NCBI GenBank assembly: GCA_018381425.1
Contig: JAGZRY010000114.1
Span: 1 to 5,618 of the forward strand
Reading direction: 5' to 3'
Length of the DNA: 5,618 nucleotides
Origin: Haemophilus parainfluenzae
Lineage (GTDB): Bacteria > Pseudomonadota > Gammaproteobacteria > Enterobacterales > Pasteurellaceae
Positions 1 to 4,348 of this stretch are shown one piece after another (position 1 is the first letter of the stretch; each line of letters opens with the position of its first letter). The position numbers and the translations under genes were made by a program. A model generated the notes under the pieces. It had not been told where the DNA came from and searched no databases. It saw only the letters and a program-made list of their open reading frames with translations.

Positions 1-77
1 TCTCCCTCTAATACTGTCATAACAACACAGGAACCACTCTGCATTTTTTCTGCGAGAGAATTATAAAATTCACTCAT
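1..77 (-). CDS. N-terminal part of a leftward gene, possibly XdhC/CoxI family
   Basis: Only the first 25 codons are in the window; the gene runs off the left edge. It starts MSEFYNSLAEKMQSG and continues SCVVMTVLEGE. The ATG has an AGGAG site 9 bases upstream, a good Firmicute initiation context. An amphipathic opening helix followed by a hydrophobic strand ending in LEGE resembles the start of XdhC/CoxI-type accessory proteins of molybdenum hydroxylases, but 25 residues are too few to be sure. It lies outside the integrase, past the probable arm-type repeats, so it is likely the chromosomal neighbour of the inserted element. The existence of the gene is well supported; the family is a guess. 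Confidence 0.55.
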   Translation of the reverse strand, partial: MSEFYNSLAEKMQSGSCVVMTVLEG

Positions 78-147
78 CCTTTCACGCTCCTTTTTCATTC
101 CCCTTTCCCGAACCCGCAATTTTAACTGATTCTATTTACTATAGTTT

Positions 148-176
148 ATCCTATTGTATTTTAGGCGTAAAATCAA
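148..176 (-). promoter_or_regulatory. Candidate promoter for the leftward gene at 1-77
   Basis: On the minus strand a TTGATT (171-176) is separated by exactly 17 bases from TAGGAT (148-153). Transcription would start near 141 and leave a leader of about 60 bases before the ATG at 77. The -10 is only a partial match, so this is a modest call. If the element boundary lies to its left, the promoter would have been supplied by the element. Confidence 0.3.
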
Positions 177-226
177 GGCTTTATGTGGATTTTCGATTTA
201 TGGTAGTTTATAATAATTTGGGCAAT

Positions 227-253
227 TTGGTACTTTTTTGGTACTTTTTTGGT
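227..253. repeat. 11-bp tandem repeat next to the integrase, probable arm-type integrase sites
   Basis: TTGGTACTTTT occurs twice head to tail (227-237 and 238-248), and the next five bases repeat TTGGT (249-253). It lies in AT-rich DNA just past the 3' end of the integrase gene. Tn916-like and lambda-like integrases bind short direct repeats near the element end through their N-terminal domain, and this position fits that role. The junction with the chromosome is therefore expected between here and about base 80, but no second att copy is in the window to fix it. The 78-226 stretch is otherwise AT-rich with no gene; an ACTATAGT palindrome sits at 138-145. Confidence 0.5.
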
Positions 254-268
254 CTGTGCAAACTTAGC

Positions 269-295
269 AAAAGAGCAGCTAACTGCTGCCCTCTC
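269..295 (-). terminator. Probable intrinsic terminator of the integrase gene
   Basis: Immediately after the integrase stop codon the minus-strand RNA can fold a stem of 11 pairs (269-279 with 285-295) around the loop AGUUA. The core is GCAGC/GCUGC, extended by alternating G-U and A-U pairs. A four-U run lies in the 3' arm rather than after it, so efficiency is uncertain. Confidence 0.45.
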
Positions 296-1477
296 TTAAA
301 ATATGTTTGCTATTTTCTCCATTTCCTGCGCTTTTGTATCTGGCAATACATGACTGTACAGATCCATTGTCATAGCAAGTGAACTGTGCCCCAGAATGGT
401 TTTTAATACCTGTGGCTGCATTCCTGCTTCGATTGCTCTTGTAGCGAAAGTGTGCCGGAATACATGTGATGTTATGCGTGGAAAATCATGCCCGTCCTCT
501 CGAATTCGTTTTATTATACGATTAATTTCTGACTGTACACGCTCTTTACTCAAAGGATCACCGGTTTCTGTACAAAACAAGAATCTGTCCAGTGAGTCTA
601 CTTTGAATCCCCAGTAACTACGTTGAGCATCCAGGCAACGCTCTATTTCAGCCGTCATCGGTATATCCCTTCGTGATGACGCTGTTTTTGGTGCATCCGT
701 AAAAAACGTAGCTCCAACTTTCTCCTGATATTCCTTTTTCACAATCATATTCTGTGGTATTTTATACCCTTGTACATTCCCATATTTCAATGTCCTCTGT
801 ACGTGAATCACCTTATTTTTCTTGTCTATGTCTCTGGCATAAATCAACCCTCGCAGCTCACCACTTCTCATACCTGTCCGAAGCATCACTTCAAAATAAT
901 TGTGTAAATAGCTCTCCTTTGCATATTCCATAAATAAGGCCTGCTGTTCTCTTGTCATTGCTTGTCTTTCCTTCTTTTCTGTTTGGCGTGGCAAATCTGC
1001 AATTTCTACAGGATTTCGTTCTATTAGTTTATTCTTTACAGCCTGCTTTAAACATCCGCTCAAAATAGCTCTTCCAAGTTTTATTGTTGCATTAGAATAC
1101 CCCTGATCTGAAAGCTCATTATATAATTTTTGTATATGTTCCCCTCTGATCTCATTTATATACTTCATTCCCATTCTCTTCTGGATTATATCCCCGTACA
1201 CTTCCTGATATCTAATACACGTCCCTATTTTCACCTGTTTTCTCTTATACTCGTCAATCCATGTTTCGAACCACTTATCCAGAGTGATTTTCTCTTTTAC
1301 TACATACAATCCATGTTCCAGTTTATATCTTAACTCTGTCATTGCTTTCTGCGTCTCTGTGACCGTTTTCCCATGTACAAGGTATCTTTCCCCTTGATAC
1401 ATAAAACGCCCCTCAAAATCGTTATAACGCTGTCGTATTCCCTTTGGAAGCTTTCTTCCTCTCTTGTCAACTGCCAT
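296..1477 (-). CDS. int: Tyrosine site-specific integrase of an integrative element (Tn916/phage type)
   Basis: This 393-aa protein catalyses integration and excision by tyrosine recombinase chemistry. Residues 1-60 form an arm-binding N-terminal domain (FEGRFMYQGERYLV, then a helix). Residues about 62-165 are the SAM-like core-binding domain, and 175-385 the catalytic domain. The full active-site set is visible: R204 (TGMRSGEL), K264 (PKTASSRR), H338 and R341 (SHVFRHTF), H364 (LGHSS) and nucleophile Y374 (MDLYSHV). Length is normal for the family and the gene looks intact. The ATG has GAGGAG 6 bases upstream. The gene ends close to candidate arm sites, as expected for an element end. No Xis gene is recognisable nearby. 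Its leader carries a strong hairpin and is overlapped by a rightward small RNA, suggesting control by antisense attenuation. Confidence 0.95.
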   Translation of the reverse strand: MAVDKRGRKLPKGIRQRYNDFEGRFMYQGERYLVHGKTVTETQKAMTELRYKLEHGLYVVKEKITLDKWFETWIDEYKRKQVKIGTCIRYQEVYGDIIQKRMGMKYINEIRGEHIQKLYNELSDQGYSNATIKLGRAILSGCLKQAVKNKLIERNPVEIADLPRQTEKKERQAMTREQQALFMEYAKESYLHNYFEVMLRTGMRSGELRGLIYARDIDKKNKVIHVQRTLKYGNVQGYKIPQNMIVKKEYQEKVGATFFTDAPKTASSRRDIPMTAEIERCLDAQRSYWGFKVDSLDRFLFCTETGDPLSKERVQSEINRIIKRIREDGHDFPRITSHVFRHTFATRAIEAGMQPQVLKTILGHSSLAMTMDLYSHVLPDTKAQEMEKIANIF

Positions 1478-1508
1478 ATTGTCTCCTCTCTACGAACAAC
1501 AGTTCGTA

Positions 1509-1537
1509 TTGAAATAGGACTACATGACCGCTATAAT
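1509..1537 (+). promoter_or_regulatory. Promoter of small RNA 1
   Basis: TTGAAA (1509-1514) and a perfect TATAAT (1532-1537) are 17 bases apart on the plus strand. This is the best promoter between the integrase and the 82-aa gene. It points away from the integrase into a 70-base stretch that ends in an intrinsic terminator. There is no rightward coding sequence there, so it must drive an untranslated RNA. The promoter lies 32 bases from the integrase start codon. Confidence 0.7.
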
Positions 1538-1551
1538 CATGGTAGCCCTAT
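1512..1551 (-). promoter_or_regulatory. Long hairpin in the integrase leader, candidate attenuator or operator
   Basis: Bases 1514-1527 and 1537-1551 are inverted repeats. In the leftward transcript they pair 14 times with one bulge and one G-U, around a 9-base loop. The 3' arm runs into UUUC, a weak U tract. The hairpin sits 35-74 bases before the integrase ATG and coincides with the spacer, -10 and start region of the small RNA 1 promoter. It could act as an attenuator in the int leader, or as a DNA dyad bound by a repressor. The poor U tract makes the terminator reading uncertain. Confidence 0.5.
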
Positions 1552-1613
1552 ATTTCATGTATTGGGTTATTTTGGTTTTTGCCCCGTAGTGTTGCCGCAC
1601 TGTGGGGCTTTTT
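1544..1613 (+). ncRNA. Small RNA 1, candidate antisense regulator of the integrase leader
   Basis: A start about 7 bases after the TATAAT box and an end in the T run at 1609-1613 give an RNA of about 70 nt. It has a single-stranded 5' part containing UGGGUUAUUU (1563-1572) and a terminator hairpin whose core is GUGUUGCCGCAC (1589-1600). It is antisense to the stretch between the 82-aa gene and int. Both blocks recur in small RNA 2 at 3684-3741, in the same order and after a promoter of the same design, which argues that they are conserved functional parts. No coding capacity is apparent. Confidence 0.6.
1581..1613 (+). terminator. Intrinsic terminator of small RNA 1
   Basis: GCCCCGTAGTG (1581-1591) pairs along its whole length with CACTGTGGGGC (1598-1608), 11 pairs with two G-U, loop TTGCCG, followed by five T. 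On the opposite strand the stem is not followed by T, so it is one-directional. Its T run overlaps the stop codon of the leftward 82-aa gene. Confidence 0.8.
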
Positions 1614-1860
1614 AATTGCATAGACTTTCAGCCATCAATGTCATAGCATACCGAAAGCCGCTTTCAAATCCTTGTATCTGCCCGTAACTGCTGCCGGCAA
1701 ATACCAGATCTGTCCATTCTTCCTCTGTGAGGGCTTGCCCTGCTCTTCTTTTTCGTTCTTCAATTTCCTGCTCAATTTCCTCTGTGAGCTTTTGATCTGC
1801 TCCAATGGCAGCAGGGGACTTGCTGAATACTTCCCTGTATATGGTTCTGATCTGTTCCAT
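1612..1860 (-). CDS. Small hypothetical protein, DUF6809-like
   Basis: This 82-aa acidic helical protein has an unknown function. I chose the ATG at 1858-1860 (MEQIRTIYREVF) because AGGAGG lies 8-9 bases upstream; an in-frame GTG at 1867-1869 overlaps that ribosome site. Residues 24-50 are a charged helix (TEEIEQEIEERKRR). The C-terminus SYGQIQGFESGFRYAMTLMA resembles the closing helix of small DUF6809 proteins of Clostridia, which also have about 80 residues. That family link comes from memory of its pattern and is moderate. The 31-bp repeat array ends right at its ribosome site, so the first repeat unit is part of its leader. It precedes the integrase by 134 bases in the same direction. Confidence 0.75.
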   Translation of the reverse strand: MEQIRTIYREVFSKSPAAIGADQKLTEEIEQEIEERKRRAGQALTEEEWTDLVFAGSSYGQIQGFESGFRYAMTLMAESLCN

Positions 1861-1872
1861 AGGCTTCACCTC

Positions 1873-1976
1873 CTTTTTAGGGACTCGGAAATCTTGGGTT
1901 GCTCTTTTTAGGGTGTCCGAAATGTCCGAATACTCTTTTTAGGGACTCCAAAATCTCCACATCCATCTATCACCTT
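1873..1976. repeat. 31-bp tandem repeat array A (three units)
   Basis: CTTTTTAGGG starts at 1873, 1904 and 1935, an exact 31-base period. The bases between are also related (for example GTCCGAAATGTC in unit 2, CTCCAAAATCTC in unit 3), so the whole unit repeats and not just a core. The array ends in CTATCACCTT (1967-1976). The same unit and the same end sequence recur in array B at 5288-5413. Thirty-one bases is close to three helical turns, which would suit cooperative protein binding. On the minus strand each unit contains AAAAAGAG, and the copy nearest the 82-aa gene runs directly into its AGGAGG site. Confidence 0.75.
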
Positions 1977-2046
1977 AACATTTCTTAACATCCGAGTATT
2001 TCCGAGTGTGTCCCGTTCTCATTTTGCCTTAGCATTTCTTAGTATC
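1974..2046. repeat. Short 10-bp-phased direct repeats next to array A
   Basis: CTTAACATTT and CTTAACATCC stand head to tail at 1974-1993. A related pair, CTTAGCATTT and CTTAGTATC, stands at 2028-2046; the two 19-base blocks match at 16 positions. Between them TCCGAGT occurs twice ten bases apart (1991-1997, 2001-2007). The stretch 1870-2087 has no gene and is almost entirely repetitive. Ten-base phasing puts each motif on the same face of the helix. Confidence 0.55.
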
Positions 2047-2087
2047 ACGTCTATTTTCTGTAGGTATTGCATTTCATTTTCAAATAA

Positions 2088-2915
2088 CTACAGTCCCCAT
2101 TCCTGTTTCAACTGATTCAATAGTTGCATTTGCTGTGAAGTGTCCGTATCTGGGTTCGCATCTGGATGAAATTTCTTGGATAACTCCCGGTAGAACTGCT
2201 TCAAAACTGCCTTATCTTCTTCCTTGTAGGTATTCGATATTGAACCGCCGTAACTACTGCTTGAATCCTGATTGTAGTTATTGTAATATTCTTCGTAATA
2301 CCTACGGCTTTCCTGCTCATATCTCTGCCTTGCTTCGTAATTTTTTTCTATTTTCTTCAAATACTCCGGGTTCTGCAATACGCCAAATACGTCATAACAC
2401 TTGTCATATTCATTTCCTGACAGATTATACTTTGCATTGAATTCTACTTTTCTGGCAGCGTGCAACGTTGTGATCTTCTCATGCTCTTCATGCGTCTTGT
2501 ATTCTTCTGTCTGCTGAAATTCCTCTATGATCCGCTCCTGTATCGGCTCTAGCTTCTTCTCAATCAAAGAGTAAATCTCTTCTTCTGAACAATTCAGCTC
2601 TTTGGCAGCAGTCTCTATTTTGCTATTTCCCCAGTCATACAGGCAAAACCAGTCTGTAGCAAGGTCATAATAATCAACGGTACAAATCCCAAACTGCTTT
2701 TTCTTCACTTTCCCATTCTCCCGGTAGCTTTCGTGAATGGTAATCCGGTATGCTTTCTTGATGTCTCTCTCAAAACGTTCCTCACTGTAATGATGCCAGT
2801 AGTGGCTTTCATCCTGTCCTTGAATAGACATCCGCATATATTCTGATTTCAGCTCTTTGGGATATCCATTTTGATTCTTCCTTTTCCTCTCAACTTCTTG
2901 AATTACACAATACAA
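2088..2915 (-). CDS. Mobile-element protein with a C-terminal J-type domain
   Basis: This 275-aa protein resembles the J domain-containing proteins common on Clostridial conjugative elements. Residues 1-100 form an N-terminal domain of unknown function rich in Tyr and Trp (YGYPKEL-like opening, ICTVDYYDLATDWFCLYDWGNSK). Residues 100-215 are a charged, largely helical region ending in a Tyr-rich run (RRYYEEYYNNY), then a Ser/Gly linker (217-225). Residues 232-275 match J-domain helices II and III with the signature HPD at 250-252 (LSKKFHPDANPD). Helix I of a full J domain is not evident. HPD stimulates Hsp70 ATPase, so it may recruit DnaK; the client is unknown. The start is TTG at 2913-2915, with AGAGAGGTGAG just upstream and no better ATG. 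Confidence 0.85.
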   Translation of the reverse strand: MYCVIQEVERKRKNQNGYPKELKSEYMRMSIQGQDESHYWHHYSEERFERDIKKAYRITIHESYRENGKVKKKQFGICTVDYYDLATDWFCLYDWGNSKIETAAKELNCSEEEIYSLIEKKLEPIQERIIEEFQQTEEYKTHEEHEKITTLHAARKVEFNAKYNLSGNEYDKCYDVFGVLQNPEYLKKIEKNYEARQRYEQESRRYYEEYYNNYNQDSSSSYGGSISNTYKEEDKAVLKQFYRELSKKFHPDANPDTDTSQQMQLLNQLKQEWGL

Positions 2916-2924
2916 TTTTTCTCA

Positions 2925-2984
2925 CCTCTCTTTCAACTGCCGCTCCGGTTCTGATGTTGGCGCATCTTCCCAGAGAGGGCAGTT
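2925..2984 (-). promoter_or_regulatory. Alternative RNA pairings over the ribosome site of the J-domain gene
   Basis: In the leftward transcript AACTGCC (2978-2984) can pair with GGCAGTT (2935-2941). The overlapping CCTCTCT (2972-2978) can instead pair with AGAGAGG (2925-2931), the ribosome-binding site of the J-domain gene. The two pairings exclude each other, so one would expose and the other hide the ribosome site. Each is only 7 pairs, and some such matches are expected by chance. Confidence 0.3.
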
Positions 2985-2996
2985 ATAAGCACTGTT

Positions 2997-3359
2997 CTAA
3001 TATGATTTTCCAGTCCGTCCCAACACGAAAGCATATATGAGACCTATATTTTCCTCGTTCATTTTCTCCACTTCTCTAAGAATGAATTTTTTTCTATATT
3101 CAGCTGATGTGCTTAGCTCCTGCCCTTTTCCTTTGATCCGACTTGCTCGTTCGCCATGTATATAGCCTAATGAAAATATATCTGCCGCCGCATCAATCGT
3201 AAAAGAACGTGGATGCACTTCCGCAATATCCTCAATTTCTTTTCTTACTTCGGTGTTTCTCCAAAAACTATCTATCACATGTTGATCTCCCAACATTTTC
3301 ATAGTTTCGTTCGCTTCGTAAATATTAGGCGGTAATGGATTTCCATATACATCTTTCAT
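2997..3359 (-). CDS. Hypothetical protein (120 aa), coupled to the 89-aa gene
   Basis: I do not recognise this protein. It starts MKDVYGNPLPPNIYEANETM. It has a middle part with FSLGYIHGERASR (62-74), a small-residue helix followed by basic residues, and a C-terminal helix REVEKMNEENIGLIYAFVLG (95-114). There is no signal peptide or membrane segment. The ATG lies one base after the stop codon of the 89-aa gene, with AAGGGGG upstream, so the two are almost certainly translated together. After the TAG stop the same frame stays open for 24 more codons (starting NSAYNCPLWEDAP) and ends with TGA inside the next gene's ribosome site. This suggests either a nonsense mutation that shortened the protein or leftover coding DNA. 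Confidence 0.75.
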   Translation of the reverse strand: MKDVYGNPLPPNIYEANETMKMLGDQHVIDSFWRNTEVRKEIEDIAEVHPRSFTIDAAADIFSLGYIHGERASRIKGKGQELSTSAEYRKKFILREVEKMNEENIGLIYAFVLGRTGKSY

Positions 3360-3360
3360 C

Positions 3361-3630
3361 TTACGCGACCCCCTTATCAGCCAACTTCTTAGCGAACCGC
3401 TCTACAAGTTCCAAATACTCTTGGTTCTCTATCTTATCAACCGTTTCCATAATGGATTGCTTGCGATCATGCTGTTCTGTATCTGGCAGCCTGTCCCGTT
3501 TCTCCAGATATCTGTATAAAATTGATTCTATCTGGCGTTTGATTCTATAATCTTCCGGTCTTAACTGTGACAAAAGGTTCTTTAGGCTGTCATTATTCAC
3601 TTTTTCTACGCTTTGTACTATTCTCTGCAT
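3361..3630 (-). CDS. Hypothetical helical protein (89 aa)
   Basis: The function is unknown. I start it at the ATG 3628-3630 (MQRIVQSVEKVNNDSL) because AAAGGA lies 9 bases upstream; the in-frame TTG at 3637-3639 is too close to that site. The protein is strongly charged and predicted helical, with QIESILYRYLEKRDR at 33-47 and ELVERFAKKLADKG at 74-87. It lacks Cys and membrane segments. It is followed after one base by the 120-aa gene. Its leader carries an intrinsic-terminator-like hairpin (3652-3688) and is overlapped by small RNA 2. It therefore has the same antisense arrangement as the integrase, and it is probably a protein whose dose matters. Confidence 0.75.
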   Translation of the reverse strand: MQRIVQSVEKVNNDSLKNLLSQLRPEDYRIKRQIESILYRYLEKRDRLPDTEQHDRKQSIMETVDKIENQEYLELVERFAKKLADKGVA

Positions 3631-3648
3631 TGGTATCAATCCTTTCTC

Positions 3649-3677
3649 TTGAAAAGGGGCAGCAGGCGTGCTATACT
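3649..3677 (+). promoter_or_regulatory. Promoter of small RNA 2
   Basis: TTGAAA (3649-3654) and TATACT (3672-3677) are 17 bases apart, and a TG one base before the -10 makes it an extended -10 promoter. It has the same -35 and spacing as the small RNA 1 promoter. It begins 19 bases from the start codon of the leftward 89-aa gene, overlapping that gene's ribosome-site region, and points away from it. Confidence 0.7.
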
Positions 3678-3688
3678 CTGCTTACCCC
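3652..3688 (-). promoter_or_regulatory. Candidate transcription attenuator before the 89-aa gene
   Basis: In the leftward RNA, GGGG (3685-3688) and GCAG (3678-3681) pair with CUGC (3662-3665) and CCCC (3656-3659), separated by a 3/2 internal loop, with a 12-base apical loop. The stem is followed by UUUUC (3655-3651). It ends about 20 bases before the ATG of the 89-aa gene, so it would stop transcription before that gene. Small RNA 2 starts inside the hairpin and is complementary to everything just upstream. This is the layout of antisense-induced attenuation known from pT181 and pIP501 rep genes. Confidence 0.5.
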
Positions 3689-3741
3689 CTCGTGCTGGGT
3701 TATTTGCTCATACAGTGTTGCCGCACTTGTATGGGCTTTTT
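3684..3741 (+). ncRNA. Small RNA 2, paralogue of small RNA 1
   Basis: The predicted start is near 3684 and the end is in the T run at 3737-3741, about 58 nt. It carries UGGGUUAUUU (3696-3705) and GUGUUGCCGCAC (3715-3726), both identical to blocks in small RNA 1, then GGGCUUUUU as in the first copy. It is antisense to the gap between the 42-aa and 89-aa genes. The flanking arm sequences differ (GCUCAUACA here, GCCCCGUA there) yet pair in both, so the hairpin has changed by compensated substitutions. That supports a structured RNA. Confidence 0.6.
3706..3741 (+). terminator. Intrinsic terminator of small RNA 2
   Basis: GCTCATACAGTG (3706-3717) pairs with CACTTGTATGGGC (3724-3736), 12 pairs with one bulged T and one G-U, loop TTGCCG, followed by five T. 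The tail touches the stop codon of the leftward 42-aa gene, as terminator 1 does with the 82-aa gene. Confidence 0.8.
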
Positions 3742-3742
3742 C

Positions 3743-3871
3743 TTATCTTTCAACTGAAATCACCTGTATGTCTGGCTGAATCCGGATCACATTTGAAACC
3801 GGCTCAAGCTGATACATTTTGAAGTGTTTCGCTCTTTTCTTTCGGTTCATCCATTCTCTTAACTTTCTCAT
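3743..3871 (-). CDS. Small basic protein (42 aa)
   Basis: This short gene starts at an ATG that overlaps the stop codon of the 109-aa gene (ATGA overlap) and has AGGAGG 7 bases upstream, both strong signs of real translation. It reads MRKLREWMNRKKRAKHFKMY and then QLEPVSNVIRIQPDIQVISVER. The N-terminal 20 residues are very basic and could be an RNA- or DNA-contacting helix. The C-terminal half looks like alternating beta strands. I know no family for it. It is likely cotranslated with the 109-aa protein. Its stop codon coincides with the terminator tail of the opposing small RNA 2. Confidence 0.65.
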   Translation of the reverse strand: MRKLREWMNRKKRAKHFKMYQLEPVSNVIRIQPDIQVISVER

Positions 3872-4197
3872 GCTGTTACCTCCTGCACTTGTGACTGTCC
3901 GAAAAATCTCGCTTTATAGATTGCTCCGTCTCCCTTGCTCCCCCAGATCAGCTCTGTTCCAAACAATGCCTTGCTGCCGTGTATCACTTCATAACCTGCT
4001 TTCTTCCATTCACTCCATGTTTTTGTTACTTCCTGAATACCTGCTGCCACTTTCGCTCTCTCAATGCGTTCAGAATTGATACTTTCTGCTTTTGCCGTGA
4101 TCCATGCTCTGTGCAAGCACTCAGCAAAAGAAAGTTCTTTATATTTTCTGTAGTTCTTCCATGCTCTTAACATGATTGATTTCAAATCGTATTTCAT
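3868..4197 (-). CDS. Hypothetical protein (109 aa) with a module resembling the ArdC N-terminal region
   Basis: This is the first intact gene of the leftward operon. The ATG at 4195-4197 has GGAGG 7 bases upstream. Residues 1-37 (MKYDLKSIMLRAWKNYRKY, then SFAECLHRAWITAKA) form two short helices of a type seen on Clostridial element proteins. Residues 59-104 contain TWSEWKKAGYEVIHGSKALF and a later FFGQSQVQEV. The W-x-x-W-K-K-x-G-x-x-V-x-x-G-x-K-A pattern recalls the ssDNA-binding N-terminal region of ArdC-type antirestriction proteins, but this is a pattern resemblance only. The gene overlaps the 42-aa gene by four bases and is read from the promoter at 4349-4377, about 150 bases upstream. 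Confidence 0.75.
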   Translation of the reverse strand: MKYDLKSIMLRAWKNYRKYKELSFAECLHRAWITAKAESINSERIERAKVAAGIQEVTKTWSEWKKAGYEVIHGSKALFGTELIWGSKGDGAIYKARFFGQSQVQEVTA

Positions 4198-4348
4198 TGA
4201 TCTTCCTCCATTTCTTTAAGATACTGTAGGCATTCGGCTGAATCATCTTCCTGACTATTGCCCTCCTATTGGTACGCTCACAGGGATATGGTTTTCAGCT
4301 TCGCAGCTTTTCGGGCTGTTCGTTTGCCTTGCTTTATCTTATGGTCTT
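4198..4348 (-). other. Leader of the leftward operon with possible remnant of a deleted gene
   Basis: No complete gene is visible between the promoter and the 109-aa gene. On the minus strand one frame is open at 4255-4333 and ends HIPVSVPIGGQ-stop. Another open frame (4194-4265) begins without a start codon, reads NSQEDDSAECLQYLKEMEED and ends with TGA overlapping the next ATG. The second looks like the C-terminus of an ordinary acidic protein in a normal ATGA operon overlap, so a gene may have been truncated and frameshifted here. A small AGCT/AGCT hairpin with loop GCGA lies near 4303-4314. Evidence is thin. Confidence 0.25.

Noticed and set aside
1130..1333. Rightward open frames inside the integrase and J-domain genes
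   Set aside because: They lack ribosome sites and lie opposite well supported coding regions.
1873..1976. CRISPR array
   Set aside because: Only three units, a 10-base core, related rather than unique spacers, and no cas genes.
1870..2087. oriT or replication origin
   Set aside because: The repeats fit the idea, but there is no relaxase, initiator, or recognisable nic motif in the window.
4127..4235. Leftward 35-codon frame MIQPNAYSILKKWRK across the start of the 109-aa gene
   Set aside because: It overlaps the ribosome site and start of a better supported gene and is probably a shadow frame.
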